DNA of 64,000 nucleotides from Magnolia sinica (lineage: Eukaryota > Streptophyta > Magnoliopsida > Magnoliales > Magnoliaceae), in the NCBI RefSeq assembly GCF_029962835.1, contig NC_080578.1:104387759-104451758 (forward strand), read 5' to 3'. The translations under genes were made by a program, and so were the position numbers. The notes under the pieces are model-generated. The model saw only the letters and a program-made list of their open reading frames with translations, ran no database searches and had not been told where the DNA came from. Below are positions 13,009 to 23,912 of the stretch, piece by piece (position 1 is the stretch's first letter; the number at the start of each line of letters is the position of its first letter).

Positions 13009-13327
13009 CATCCATCACCCTCATGATTACCTAGAGATTGGTGCCACATGGGATGAGTGGGTCCCACAATATGCGGTCCACGGCCATTAAAATGCACGGT
13101 CCACACCTTATGATCTAAGTGTCTGGTTAGCGCACAAGACGCGGCGTTGGAACCGCGGCGACGGTGCGATCGTAATGGTACGAGTCTCGGGTTAAGCTGA
13201 CTCAAATTTACAGGATATGACCTAGGATCATGCGCAAACGTCGATTATAGGCCGCAGGTCACTGGAATTCGACGGAAAGGATCGCGACAGTCGACGGAAC
13301 AATACGGACTAGGATATTGGTCTTACA

Positions 13328-13862
13328 GTATCATTAACAGTTATTAGTAGGCCTCTCCAAGGTATGGGGGTGCTCCACATTCAAGCAAACGTGATCGTGC
13401 ATGGTGGACACACACGGTTGGTTGGCTATCAGTCCATAGTGTGGCCTATTCGCAAGTAGTGAAAATGACGATTCGGTTATAATCATTATAAACAATTGGT
13501 TCTTAAGTTAAAAGAATAATTGAGTCACTTTGGTTTATTAATTAAGATCCGACCTCTAGTGTCTCGACTTTGGGTAGATCTTTATTTAATTGTGGTTGCC
13601 TTGATTATTCGATAATAGATTGGCTAGACTTGGGCCATATGTGAACAAATCACGGGGTTAAACTCGATGTTTAAGTAATCGGTCGGATTCGTTGGCTTTT
13701 TACAGTTAATTAATCTTATTTGTATGGTTCTTTATCAGTATCACCCGTGTATATACTCATTTCAAGCATCAAAGGTCAGTAAATAATGGCATAGGCTAAT
13801 TATTTTTAAAAAAATTTAAAGATTTTTAGCAATCCAAAATTGTGAAAATTAAAAACGTTACA
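13328..13862 (-). mobile_element. LTR remnant at locus A
   Basis: Immediately right of the gypsy element, 13328-13440 matches 24280-24390, and the right end (GTTACA at 13862, then CCTATGATGTGG) matches the right end of the LTR-like block at locus B (26472). The block therefore predates the A/B duplication. The part in between has diverged or been deleted relative to locus B. It is a Del-like LTR by similarity of the locus B block to 5990-6110. Confidence 0.6.
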
Positions 13863-14263
13863 CCTATGATGTGGTCCACCTTAGATTTGGATATGTGCAC
13901 TTTTTGGGACTACGTATTAAATGTTATGTAAAAATGGATGTACGGCGTGGTTATATAACACATTCTTCAAGGTGGGCCCACGGTGATTGTAACACGCACC
14001 CACCTGGGTAGCATCTGCTCAGCTTCCCTGCTTTCACATAAGTGCAAAACTTACTTTGCTTTGTTTATTTTCAACTGTACTTTTTTACTCATTTAAGAAC
14101 ATGGTTTTATGACCTGTGATTAAGAAGTTACTGACTGTGTTGGCATTCTAACCGTTGGATTTTAGCCTCTTCTCAACCGTTACTTACTGGGCTCTCCTTA
14201 GATGGAATGCCTCAGAAAACACTAGATTAAATACTTCAACCTTTTCATTACATATGGGACATG

Positions 14264-14401
14264 GTTTTTGTTTTTTTTAAAAAATAAAAATAAAAATTTA
14301 ACACACGCACACACCACCACACACTCACACCCATGGGTGCTCGAACCCTTGACAAACTCCCAAGAGTCTACCACCGGAGCAAGAGCAAGGCCCGAACATA
14401 A
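14264..14401 (-). mobile_element. tRNA-derived SINE, locus A only
   Basis: Read on the - strand, a box A-like stretch (CTTGCTCCGGTGGTAGAC) is followed by a box B-like GGGTTCGAGCACC, then a GTGTGTG-rich tail and an A/T-rich end. These are hallmarks of plant tRNA-derived SINEs. It is flanked by GGGACATG at 14256-14263 and 14402-14409, a target-site duplication. The corresponding point of locus B (near 26937) has a single copy of that sequence and no insert. Confidence 0.85.
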
Positions 14402-15015
14402 GGGACATGTTTCCTTTCATGTTCAAAGAACCATCTAAAATACCCATGCACTGTAATAATATAAATGGATAGCTTTTATTAGTTGACTATCCACCGTACA
14501 CAGTGAGATTCATCTTATAAACGGCTCGGATCATTGGAAAGATGATCAAGATTCAAAGGCGGGTGTATTGTAGCCCTACCATACTCATTTAGGCACACAT
14601 GCCAATATAGCTTACGTGTACAAAATCCGACCGTTCCATAGGTGGGCCACGTTATTTGGATCTTCTGGCTTAAAACTTTGACCGTTTTACTCAAGGTGGG
14701 CCACAAAACATAAAGAAGGCCGAAGGAATTTCTTCTGGCCATCTATTTCTTTGGACAATTATAGTCCACCTGAGGAATGCTGCTTGATTATTAAGCTAGA
14801 AGATCTACACATTGTGGCCCACCTAATGGAATACCCTAATGTTGCACGTGTGAGGGTTGGTGAACAAGACTCCACATGCGTATGGGCATAGCGAAATCTA
14901 GGGAGGTAAGTCGAATCGAGTGTACGACAAGTGTAGCACGTGTCACGCTTTGGGCTGCCGGTTTGGGTACCACCCCACTAGGACTTCGCTGGATACGGAA
15001 GGTCCTGTTAAGAGA

Positions 15016-15446
15016 TCTGTGGGGCCACCGTGATACATGTGTTATATCTAATCCGTACATCCACTTTGAAAGATTATTTTATAACATTAGCCCTAAAAAT
15101 AAGCAGATCGAATAATTAATTGAACCACAACAAAGGAAACAGTGGGGATTCAATGCCTACCGTTGAAAATCTCTCAGGGACCACCAAAGTTTCAGATCAA
15201 GCTTATACTTATATTTTCCCTTCATCCAAGTCTACGTGCCATTATGAACAGATTGGAAGGAAACTAAAAACAACGGTGGTCCCTAGGAAGGTTTCAACGG
15301 TGGACGTCTTTGTCACCGCTGCTTCCTACGGTGTAGCCAACTCAAACATACGATTTCCCTAATTTTCGAATTCATTCACTAAAATGATCTTTCAAAATGG
15401 ATGGACGGCTTGGATAAAACGCATATATCACGGTTGGCCCATAGAG
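15016..15446. repeat. FB1 fold-back repeat (locus A, upstream of RING-H2 gene)
   Basis: Starts CTGTGGGGCCACCGTGATAC and ends with the inverted form (GGATGGACGGCTTGGATAAA ... GGTTGGCCCA). The halves are imperfect inverted repeats. The copy at 27651-28020 is its duplicate at locus B. Confidence 0.75.
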
Positions 15447-15516
15447 CCCCTGACAGGGCATTCCACCGTACAACTGGTGGGGTTAGTAAACAACCATGCA
15501 ACGCACCTTCCACCAT

Positions 15517-15714
15517 CCAATTTTAAAAAAATATATAAAAATTCATACCAATCGGATATACATCCATTTTAATACCATGAAATTGACGGTGAAAAAATGG
15601 TGAACGTTTTTTGTGGGTTGTCCAATTTTGAAAGAAAATCATACCAATCGGATATTATATATAAATCGATTTTAATGCAATGAAATTGACGGTGAAAAAA
15701 TGGTGAACGTTTTC
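15517..15714. repeat. Tandem duplication of about 105 bp (locus A only)
   Basis: Two successive copies starting CCAATTTT, at 15517 and 15622, each containing CATACCAATCGGATAT and ending ATGGTGAACGTTTT. Locus B has one copy (about 28228-28320), so the doubling followed the segmental duplication. Confidence 0.85.
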
Positions 15715-16149
15715 AGCACTCCAGGATGTGACAGATAAGATGTTCAGACAGTGTAGTCTTCAAATTGTGCGTTATCGAAAGTGGGGGCGACAAGATGGAC
15801 GGCACCGTTCGATCATCTCCCCTACCACAGCCACTGACAGAGGTAGGTTGTACGCAGTTTAGATGCAGACCGTTTCACTGAATCATTTCCCGTACAAGCT
15901 CACTCTCATAGTACAAATCTCGTTCATCACAATTTCTGGGGATATTTTCAGATTTTTACTTTTTACTCGCAATAATATCGGGGAATTCCTGCTTAAAATA
16001 AAATATCAAAATATTTATTATAAATTGATAAATGATTTTGAAATTTAAAATATTGGGTACAAAGTGAATTTAGTTAAATTTCTGGACATTAGCGTTTGTT
16101 GGCAGTAAGAAAATGGCATTTTCGTTATATTCTCAACATTCAGGGTTAA

Positions 16150-16349
16150 ATCCGCTACTAGGGCGCCTTATTAGGTGAGAGAGAGAAGCTCATTACACAA
16201 AGAAACGTTGATAGTGAAAAAACGCGTTGTTGCTGATCAGCCGCGCCACCTGCGTACGTTAGAAGAGAACCCTACTGTAAACGAAAGAAAAATCAGCTCT
16301 CGGATTTGCTTTTCTATCAGAGAATTAGGGTGCGCAAGTTAGCAAAACG
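16150..16349 (+). promoter_or_regulatory. Probable 5' UTR/proximal promoter of RING-H2 gene A
   Basis: About 200 bases upstream of the ATG are strongly conserved with 28880-29085 at locus B, including a GAGAGAGAGAAGCTCATT stretch and GCGTTGTTGCTGATCAGCCG. I see no clear TATA box, so the transcription start is not assigned. Confidence 0.45.
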
Positions 16350-18753
16350 ATGGCAGGAATGCTACCCGGAGTGGAGGTGGCCCGAAAGAGAAGGATCCAC
16401 CATCACCATCTCGACGACAACACGCGCGAGCCTTGTTTTCTGCGTTCACGTATCGCACCGTCGACAACGACGGCCATGGACGAAACTGCCCTCAAAGCCC
16501 GTACAAGGCTGGAAGAAAAGCTCCGAGGCGTTGGTTACAGGTCCATCCTCTCTGTCCCATCTCTTAATCGTAGCCTTTTATATTGATTATGATCCGACGG
16601 TTCCGATCATTCGAGGCTGACCGATATCCGAAGGAACGGTGCATGCGCTATGCAGCCGGTAAGGCACTCGGAAGGTGGTGGGTGCACACACCAGTTCTTT
16701 GGGCAGTGATTGGTGCTCTGTGGGCCCCACCATGATGTATGTGTTTCATCCAAGCCGTCCATCCATGCAATGAGTCCAAAATGAATGGACAGTGTGGATA
16801 AAACATATACATCAAGGTGGGGCCATAGAGCACCGAACACTAGCCATTGGCGGGTGGTAGGGTCACTAGCCAATCCGTGTGCCACGTGGAGACGATAAGG
16901 AAGATTTCTCCACAGAACACGACACGTGGCGCGGTGATGTATTGATCCGTTCCAACTCTGTAACTCTCGTGCGAGTTGCTTGTAACCCTGTTACTTTAGA
17001 TCTGTGGGGCCCACCGTAATATCCGTATGAAATCTAGTTCGTTCATCAGTTTTGTAGGGTGATATCAGGACGTGATCTCAAAAATGAGTTGAATCCAAAA
17101 CTTAAATCAGCCACGCCATGGGAAACAGTGGGGATGGAAATACTGACCGTTGAAATATTCCTAAGCCCCACCTTGACCTATATATGCCATCCAATCCGTT
17201 CATAAGGGGATTTCCACCAAGATGTATGGAATAAACAAATATCATTCCGATCCGAAACCTCTATACGTCCAGTAAGGATTTGATGGTGATCGTTCAATCC
17301 CCACATTAGTTTTGGATCTGCTTCGTTTTTCCTCTTCCATGGAGAAACTGATGGACGGTATGGATTTAACACAAACATCTCAGTGGGGCCTACAGAGCTT
17401 TGGGGTACATGCTCTCCTCGTAGCCGGGCTTACACGCAACTCGCTTCCCTTGCATGCCTTTGTTTTTTTTCGCCTACGGAAAAAGATTGTTGGACAAAAT
17501 TGGTTTGTCCGTACAAGGAGAGCACGTAAACGAGCGACAGCTGTTGAGATTAGTTTGGACGGAAGCGGAATCGGTACTAGCTCAGTACGTTGCAGCACAT
17601 TGAGTAAACTCTGTGGGGCCCACTGCGGATGCATGTCGTATCCATGCCGTCCATCCGTTTTCTCAGATCATTTTTGGATTTGAGCCCGAAATTGAAGTAT
17701 AACACCTCGATTGAAACACATCATCAGAAAGTGAGTGAGGATAATGACGTCTTCACCGTTGAAATTTTCCTAGGGCCCATAGTGATATCTATATGTCATC
17801 CAACCTGCTCATTAGGTCACAAACGCGTGAATGATGGGAAAAAAACAAATATCAACTTCATATAAAACTTGTGGACCCTAAGAAGTTTTCAACCGTAGGT
17901 ATTCAATTCCCACTATTTCCTGTGGTGTGGTCCACTTGAGCTTTGAATATGTTTCAATTTTGGGCCCATTTCCTAAAATGAGCCGGTAAAACAGATGGAC
18001 GGCATGGATAAAATATCCACTCCGTTTATCCATTTTTCCAGCTCATTTAGGATTACGGATAGTCGAAGAGGTGTTCAAATCAAGTGTGTTTGTTGCAACC
18101 GCTTCTCTTTCTTCAGGAAAGCTGTCGTCTCCCTTCTCTCAAAAAATTATATGAAGGTTGGAATTGACTATCTATCACACATGTTCATATGTTCCATGTT
18201 TTTTAAAATCCAAACCGTTTATCAAATTCATCATTACAGAAATCCCGTTCCACTGAAAGTTCAAGCGAATTGGATACCTGAATGGGCCACATTCTTACCA
18301 AGCGGGCAATAACCATAAGCTTAAATCCAGCCGTTGGTATACTTCTGACCAGGAGAAAATCCATTATCAATGACACCCAAACACGCCCTTAGCTTACAAC
18401 TTGCATTTCGTATTACACTTATCATGTATGTCAGCTCTACTACTAGCATACTGACCTTGCATTGCTATCTTAATGGCAGATGCAGTAAAAACCAGCCTAG
18501 CAGAGATGGAGAGTCGGACCATGCAGCCGATGCAAGCAAAGCTGGTGTGGGCGTGGTGAGAATGGAAATGGCGTTTCATGTGGACAGAGAGAATTCAGAG
18601 AAAGTGATGTGTGCTGTTTGCCTGGATGAGATCCGGGCCAGACAGATGGTGATAAGCCTACCATGTTCCCACACCTACCACTCTCATTGCCTTCTACCAT
18701 GGCTCAATGTTCATTCACATTGCCCTTACTGTAGGACCAATGTTCAATCTTGA
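16350..18753 (+). CDS. Small RING-H2 zinc-finger protein, probable E3 ubiquitin ligase (copy A)
   Basis: Two exons, 16350-16540 and 18480-18753, give a 154-residue protein. The donor reads TTACAG|GTCC, the acceptor is GGCAG|A, and the intron is in phase 2. The start MAGMLPGVE, the following basic/His run (RKRRIHHHH) and a KARTRLEEKLRG helix resemble the N-terminus of a family of small plant RING-H2 proteins known to me. The C-terminal RING-H2 finger has all eight ligands: CAVC, then PCSHTYHSHC, then CPYC (C-x2-C, C-x-H-x2-H-x2-C, C-x2-C). Family knowledge says such proteins recruit E2 enzymes to ubiquitinate substrates; the target is unknown. The linker between the N-terminal helix and the RING is short. 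Copy B encodes almost the same protein, and the frame is intact in both, which argues that the spliced model is right. The 1.94 kb intron is packed with fold-back repeats. Confidence 0.88.
16716..16832. repeat. Short FB1 hairpin in intron of RING-H2 gene A
   Basis: Near-perfect inverted ends: GTGGGCCCCACCATGATGTA on the left and ACATCAAGGTGGGGCC on the right, with a loop of only a few tens of bases. The duplicate at locus B is 29824-29962. Confidence 0.8.
17001..17398. repeat. FB1 fold-back repeat in intron of RING-H2 gene A
   Basis: Begins TCTGTGGGGCCCACCGTAAT and ends with the inverted form around CAGTGGGGCCTACAGA. The duplicate at locus B is 30131-30550. Confidence 0.75.
17611..18022. repeat. 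FB1 fold-back repeat in intron of RING-H2 gene A (right end eroded)
   Basis: Begins CTGTGGGGCCCACTGCGGAT. The inverted right half runs to GGATGGACGGCATGGATAAA-like sequence, but the terminal GGGCCCAC is lost. The duplicate at locus B is 30706-31112. Confidence 0.7.
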
Positions 18754-19325
18754 TATTTCCTTAATGTGCTGGTCCATTTCTTTTGATGGGTTGATTTTAT
18801 TAGTCGACCATTGAGGTTTCATGGCACCCTCTTTGACTGTACCCTTATTCTATTATATTTTCAATACATATCTTTTTTTTGTACCTATAATTTTATTAAT
18901 TATAAAGTAGTTTATTTTTTCTAAACAAACAAGCTAAAATATAGGGCAACTACTTTATAAGTCATGTTGTGTAGTACCAATCTATTTGGGAGAGAGAAAT
19001 CTGGTGTATCTTATTAGCTTGAGCAACTGGAAATGACATGGACTAATGAAACCCAACGGCATTGGAATTTCTTGTGCCTTCATCACAAACGACCTACACT
19101 CAATTATAATTTATAAGGAACTTATATATCAATTAGGTTCGGGTTAGGTCGGCAACCCTTAGACCTCAACTGGAGACCGACCCAAGTTTTATTGAGTTAG
19201 TATTTGTATAGCCCAATCTTGACACCAAACCCAATACATCCTGCCACCCAAGTCAAGTTCAACGCTAGTGCCACCAAGCTTTAGAACTATGATTGACTAG
19301 CCTTATTTTTACGTAATCCCAAATG
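18754..19325. other. 3' flank of RING-H2 gene A, end of duplicated block
   Basis: Collinear with 31875-32407 plus 33016-33095 at locus B. It holds a pyrimidine/GGGTT-rich degenerate repeat (about 19130-19260). Similarity to locus B stops near 19320, which I take as the right limit of unit A. No AATAAA signal is obvious close behind the stop codon. Confidence 0.6.
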
Positions 19326-19352
19326 GTAGTGGATTCAGTCGGACAGAGAACA

Positions 19353-19752
19353 CGGAGCCCCCGTTAATGTATTTGTTGCACATCAAAGTCGTGGATCCAT
19401 TTTACCATATCGTAAGTAGATCCAAATCTCAAGTGGATCACACCACAGGAAACAATGTTGATTGACCATTAAAAACTTCTTGTGAGCCACAAAAGTTTTT
19501 AACCAAGATTATAAAAAAAAAAATTCATTCATCTAGGTTTGTATGACCATACCAACAGATTGGATTGAAACATAAGCCTTATGATGGCCCTACAAAGTTT
19601 TTAATGGTGGACGTTTAGTCACCACTGTTTTCAGTAGTGTGGCCGATTGAGATTTGAGTCTACCTATTTCTCAAAATCATGACACAAAATGATCTCGAAT
19701 AATGGATGGACGGCGTGGATATACAAAAAATTACGTCAAGGTGGGCCCCACA
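19353..19752. repeat. FB1 fold-back repeat
   Basis: A degraded left end near 19353 pairs with the right end GGATGGACGGCGTGGATATA ... AGGTGGGCCCCAC. The interior shows the family pattern: paired segments around a centre near 19540. Confidence 0.65.
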
Positions 19753-19877
19753 ATGGCTACCTGACCGAACATAGCCTTAACCATGACCTGACCAAATCCG
19801 CTCCCGCGTAGAAAAGGACACGGATTAGCTATTGACAGGTTGAGTGGCCACACTTGTTACTAAAGTGACATCATCAC

Positions 19878-20045
19878 CAAGTTTTGTGGGTCGAACCATG
19901 TTGTATGTCTTGTATCCACACCGTCTATTTATTTGTAGGCATGAGGCAAAAAATGAGTCAGATCTAAAGCTCGAATGAACCGACCACATAAAACAATGGA
20001 TAGAATGAGTCAAATCCAACACAGAAATTTGTGTTTTTCCTTAGG
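19878..20045. repeat. FB1 half copy
   Basis: The left half of the family only, with TATCCACACCGTCTATTTAT as the landmark, followed by unrelated sequence. Confidence 0.55.
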
Positions 20046-20167
20046 TCCTGTTTGATTTTTCATATAAGAGATAATTACCTAGTAAATGGGCAATAATTAC
20101 TTACCCAGGTAAGGCGTGGACAGCCAAACTTTTCAGCGCTAGAACAAAAGATGACTGCCAAATGAAT

Positions 20168-20600
20168 GTAGGGCCCACTGTGATGTACATGCCGTATCCA
20201 CACCGTTCATCATATATGTCAGCCTCATTTAGGGTGTGAACCCAAAAATGAGGCAGATCCAAAGCTCCTGTGGACCACACCACAAGAAATAGTGGAATTT
20301 GGATGCCTACCATATAAAAATTTGTGTGGCCCTCAAAAGTTTTTGATGAAGCTTATATTTGTGTTTACCCCTAATCAATGTTTTTATGACTTCATGAACA
20401 AATTAGATGACAAATAAACATTAACGTGGGCTGGATGAACAAAATAACTTTTAATGGTGGACGTTAAAAGCCATTGTTTCCTATGGTATGGGCCACTTGT
20501 GCATTGCATCTGTCTCAATTTTGAACTTATGCCCTAAAATCTACAGATAAAAATAGATGGACGATGTGGATATGTCATGCACATCACAGTGGGGTCCACA
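20168..20600. repeat. FB1 fold-back repeat
   Basis: Left end GTAGGGCCCACTGTGATGTA, right end ATCACAGTGGGGTCCAC, with the usual inverted halves. Confidence 0.75.
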
Positions 20601-20754
20601 AATTTAAGTCAACTTTTTTGGACTAATTTTCGATTGAAAAATACACTTGAAATTTCAAACAAAGTAAAAAGGTAATAATGATCTTTTTCCTGATATTTCC
20701 ATCGTCCACGAAAAACCAAGCATCCCCTTATGTCATAACCGTGTGAACTTATGA

Positions 20755-21320
20755 ATAGGTTATATCTCAAATAAACATCATACCGGGCTCTTATGAATGT
20801 TTCGAGGTGGGTGTCACTCTCTCTATCTTTTTTGGTGGGTCCACTCCAGCTTTGGATCTAGTTCATTCTTTGGTTCATGTCCTAAAATGATATCTACAAG
20901 GGCATGTTTGGCCGGTCGGATTAAGAGGGATTAGGATGGATTTTAAGGTAATGATGGTGGTGTCAGTGGATTGGTTTAAGATCCATGGATTGCTATATCC
21001 TGGGAGAAGTTCACCGAGTTTCTTTGGCACGCCCGGCATATCCCGGAATTTTACCTTCCAATCCGTCCAACCAAATACACCCCAGGCACGATTGAATAAG
21101 ATTATAAGGGATCAATTTTAAGGTAATGATGGTTGGTTTAAGATTCAGGGGTTTGCTATATCCAGGACAAGTTCATCGGGTCTGATTGGCTCATTTGGTA
21201 TATCCCAGGATTTTACCATCCCGTCCCTCCTAATCCATGGGATCCGTCCGGCCTAACACGCCCAAGATGGATGTACTGTGTGGATGCAACACACACATAA
21301 GGCTAAGTCCCACACAACTT
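20755..21320. repeat. FB1 copy (right half) interrupted by a MITE
   Basis: FB1 right-half sequence runs to CCTAAAATGATATCTACAAG at 20900 and resumes at 21264 with AAGATGGATGTACTGTGTGG. The interruption is the terminal-inverted-repeat MITE at 20900-21263. Confidence 0.65.
20900..21263. mobile_element. MITE (GGGC-TGTT-GGCCGG ends) nested in FB1
   Basis: The left end GGGCATGTTTGGCCGG and the right end CCGGCCTAACACGCCC are inverted repeats of each other with two mismatches. It is flanked by CAAG or AAG on both sides, a probable short target duplication. The interior has two related halves with AATGATGG and GCTATATCC motifs. It is the same family as the element at 29344-29738. No transposase is present, so it is non-autonomous and its superfamily is not assigned. 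Confidence 0.8.
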
Positions 21321-21390
21321 GGTGACGTCACTTCAATAGCCTGCCTCGATATTCAGGACGAGGAATCCTACTACCGTCCGGGCAAGTCTC

Positions 21391-21822
21391 TGTAGGGCCC
21401 ACCGTGATGTAAGTATTCTATCCACACCGTTCGCCGCTTGTCTCAGGTCATATTAAGATGAGTCAGGTACATATCTCCAGTAGACCACATCAAAGGAAGT
21501 TACACTGATAATGACACCCACCGTTGAAACTTTTCTAATGGCCAACGTGATGTTTTTTTACCATCCAACCTTCTAATAAGGTCGTGTAGACAACCTATTA
21601 ATAAGATCGTGTAGACGCGGATTAAGTGAAAATACAAATATCAGCTGGATATAAAACTTCTCCGGCTTTCAAGAAGTTTTTAATGGTGGACGTTAAATCC
21701 CCACTTCGTAGTCCTCCTAAGTCCTGTACCTAACTCATTTTTCATTCTTATCTTACAATGATATGATAAAAGCGTTGAACGGAGGGGATAAAGCACTTAA
21801 ATCATGGTGGGCCCACAGAGTC
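21391..21822. repeat. FB1 fold-back repeat
   Basis: Left end TGTAGGGCCCACCGTGATGT, right end AATCATGGTGGGCCCACAGA. A short internal duplication lies near 21570-21615 (AATAAGGTCGTGTAGAC repeated as AATAAGATCGTGTAGAC). Confidence 0.75.
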
Positions 21823-21944
21823 CGCGTCCCGATATTCAACCCCTAACTAGCTAATCCACGTCAGCAAAACTGAACGCGGATTCCGTACGCGTTCGAACCG
21901 CGTTCGAAAATTCCACTCATCCGTCATATTCAAAGAGAAATAGT

Positions 21945-22335
21945 CTGATACTCCAGCGTAGTGTACTATATGATACACAGGCACTTAGAAATTACCGAGG
22001 AAATGCATACTTAGCGCACAATTAATTTAATCTAAACCGTACAAATTATAAGTAAAATTTTAGATAAATGGTGAAGTGAAAGTTAATTTTATCATTAAAT
22101 TCTGATCATTTATTGGACGGTTAAAATGAAAAATATCCAATGGTATTTATTTCAAAAAACAAGTGTCCACGGATCAGATGATTGTGATTTCTCACCAATT
22201 TTTGTACCGAAATTTTATTTATAAAAATCTGTCCCACAATTAAGTCGGTTTAATTTGAGGTGATATATGCCACGTGTACTACTTTTAAGTCCCTGCGTAT
22301 CAAGCGTTATACTCGGTCAGAATATAAAATAACTA
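21945..22335. repeat. AT-rich dispersed repeat (ACACAGGCACTT family)
   Basis: It shares TGATACACAGGCACTTAGAA-like ends and an ACCGT-rich AT interior with blocks near 39850-40180, 45080-45385 and 49305-49400. It resembles an old MITE; the ends are not sharply defined. Confidence 0.45.
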
Positions 22336-22921
22336 CCATTTGCGTCCTAAAATTAAACAAAGTGGTGATTGGCTGAATATGGTATGGGATTTGCGCGAGT
22401 AAGATTTCAAAGAGACCATCGGCGACACTATCTACGTGCTAGATCAGACAGAGATCCAGACCATTCTGCAGGTGGTCCACTTCAAACGCTCTGAATGGAA
22501 CATTAAACTGGTGGACGTATCATGGTCATATCCGATGACAAGTGGAACTTAAAGATACGGGAGGAATATCTACACTGGAGCCATACGAATGAGTGGACCG
22601 GATCTCTCATATTTATGAACTTAATACCCTGTGCTGCGAAGGGTGACATTGATCTATACTCACGCGAATCGCTTGAAAGTTTATCGTTACCTCGTGCCCT
22701 CGCAGGTCGCAAGCACCAGGAAGTTACTCACATGATGGTAGGTCGGGTAAAGGAAGCTTCCAACGGTGTTCGCGTTTTTCAGTTACGAAATAACCTCTGC
22801 TTTCTGAATTAACTACGAAACTACCACTGAATCGGCTTTTCTCTTCAACGGCTTTTCGGGAACAACACAGGGCGTGGATATTCTGCCAAGCCTTTCGCAG
22901 TGAGTTCCTCCGCAAGGATTC
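22336..22921. other. Unassigned intergenic stretch
   Basis: A 96-codon open frame on the + strand (22522-22812) is present but resembles no family I recognise and has no conserved neighbour. I treat the stretch as non-coding. Confidence 0.4.
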
Positions 22922-23364
22922 TGGGTGGGCCCACTGAGATGTTCGTGAGAAATACAACTCGTTCATCCCTTTATTTATTTTTATTTTTTTTAGCTCATTT
23001 TAGTACATGTGATAAAAAAGTAAGGTGGATCAAAAATTCAATTGGACCACATGAGAGGAAATAGTGGGAATTCAATGACCACTGTTGAAATATTTATATA
23101 GCCACAAAAGTTTTATATTGGCCTAAGTTTCTGGTATTTTCATTTCATCCCAATGAAAATGACCTTATAAACAATTTGGATGGCATATAAACATCAAGGT
23201 AGAGCCTAGGAAAGTTTCAACATTAGGAATTCCTTTCCGCACTGTTTCATCTTGTACAGAACAGTTTAGCTTTAGATACTCATTTTTTGTTTCATGTCAT
23301 AAGATCGAGCTCGAGAAATGGATGAACAGTTTAGATTTCTTATGAACAGTACAGTAGATCCCAC
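22922..23364. repeat. FB1 fold-back repeat (diverged)
   Basis: Left end TGGGTGGGCCCACTGAGATG, right end TAGATCCCACC, with inverted halves around GGATGAACAG and GTTCATCC. It is more eroded than most copies. Confidence 0.6.
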
Positions 23365-23483
23365 CTTGCATCCCAATGCAGGAATCGGCGTCCGAACAAA
23401 GCGTGTGTTACCCCAACGGAAGCGGATTGGGTGGTGTACCACAAACCACCGATACGGCTGATGTGTTGACATCACCAAGTCAT

Positions 23484-23912
23484 GTAGGTCCCATCATGAG
23501 ATATGTGTTATATCCAAACCTTCCATCCATTTGAAGAGCTTGTTGCAAGGCATGGGCCAAAAAATAAAGCATATTCAAATATCAAGTGGACCACACCGCA
23601 AAACATAGTGGGGGTTGAATGTATACCATAGAAATCATTTTGAGGGTTATAGAAGTTTTGGATCAATATAATATTTGTTTTACCTCTTCATCTAGGTATG
23701 TGTGACCTTATGAATAGATTAGATGAGAAATAAACATTATTGTGGGCCCTACAAATGTTTTAACAGTGAGAATCATTGTTCCCACTACTATTTGTAGTGT
23801 GGTCCACTTGAGGTTTGGATATGACCCATTTTTGGGCTCATGATCTAAAATGATTACGCCAAATGGATGAACGGGGTTGATATAATAAATACATCATTGT
23901 GTGGCCCATGTA
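23484..23912. repeat. FB1 fold-back repeat
   Basis: Left end GTAGGTCCCATCATGAGATA, right end ACATCATTGTGTGGCCCATG, flanked on both sides by AGCGGATTGG-like and GTGGTACACCAG-like sequences that also accompany other copies. Confidence 0.7.

Larger units (their letters stand above)
1..13327 (-). mobile_element. Ty3/gypsy chromovirus (Tekay/Del-like) LTR retrotransposon, left end outside window
   Basis: A fossil LTR retrotransposon reading right to left. The first 1.3 kb of the window repeats 12.05-13.33 kb directly, giving the 3' and 5' LTRs. Between them, in - strand order, lie gag (from about 9046), protease (about 4700-4200), reverse transcriptase (about 4230-3510), RNase H (about 3510-2940), integrase (about 2840-1614) and a C-terminal chromodomain-like stretch (about 1612-1420). 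This gag-PR-RT-RH-IN-chromodomain order is that of plant chromoviruses, and the very long LTRs and large size fit the Tekay/Del clade. The coding region is broken in several places and is also split by a nested solo LTR, so it looks dead. The two visible LTR stretches differ by only a few percent by eye, suggesting a fairly recent insertion. Confidence 0.9.
9221..13327 (-). repeat. 5' LTR of the gypsy element
   Basis: On the - strand the LTR begins TGTAAGACC at 13327 and ends GGGGCATGACA at 9221, giving TG...CA ends and a length of about 4.1 kb. The outer 1.3 kb (12050-13327) is repeated at 1-1299. The inner part holds fold-back repeat copies (about 10980-12010) and a cluster of TGGGCC motifs (10530-10985). 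The remaining partner LTR lies outside the window, so I cannot confirm that these inner repeats are present in both LTRs. Confidence 0.85.
13863..16149. other. Upstream region of RING-H2 gene A (duplicated block)
   Basis: Non-coding, and collinear with 26473-28880 at locus B apart from locus-specific insertions. It holds a SINE (14264-14401), an FB1 fold-back copy (15016-15446), a 105 bp tandem duplication (15517-15714) and an AT-rich stretch (about 15890-16080). No gene is recognised; short open frames here are not conserved as proteins between the two loci. Confidence 0.7.

Noticed and set aside
14287-14401. Functional tRNA gene on the - strand
   Set aside because: Box A and box B resemble a tRNA, but the acceptor and anticodon stems do not form; target duplications and the 3' tail identify a SINE.
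18370-18479. In-frame extension of the RING exon upstream to an ATG at 18370 (single-exon gene model)
   Set aside because: The phase-correct acceptor at 18479/18480 joins a conserved first exon in both loci. The upstream part of the frame is intronic, and the same AG and phase occur in copy B.
22522-22812. 96-codon open frame on the + strand as a possible gene
   Set aside because: No recognisable motif, no splice or neighbour support, and it sits in repeat-rich DNA; an open frame of this length is expected by chance.
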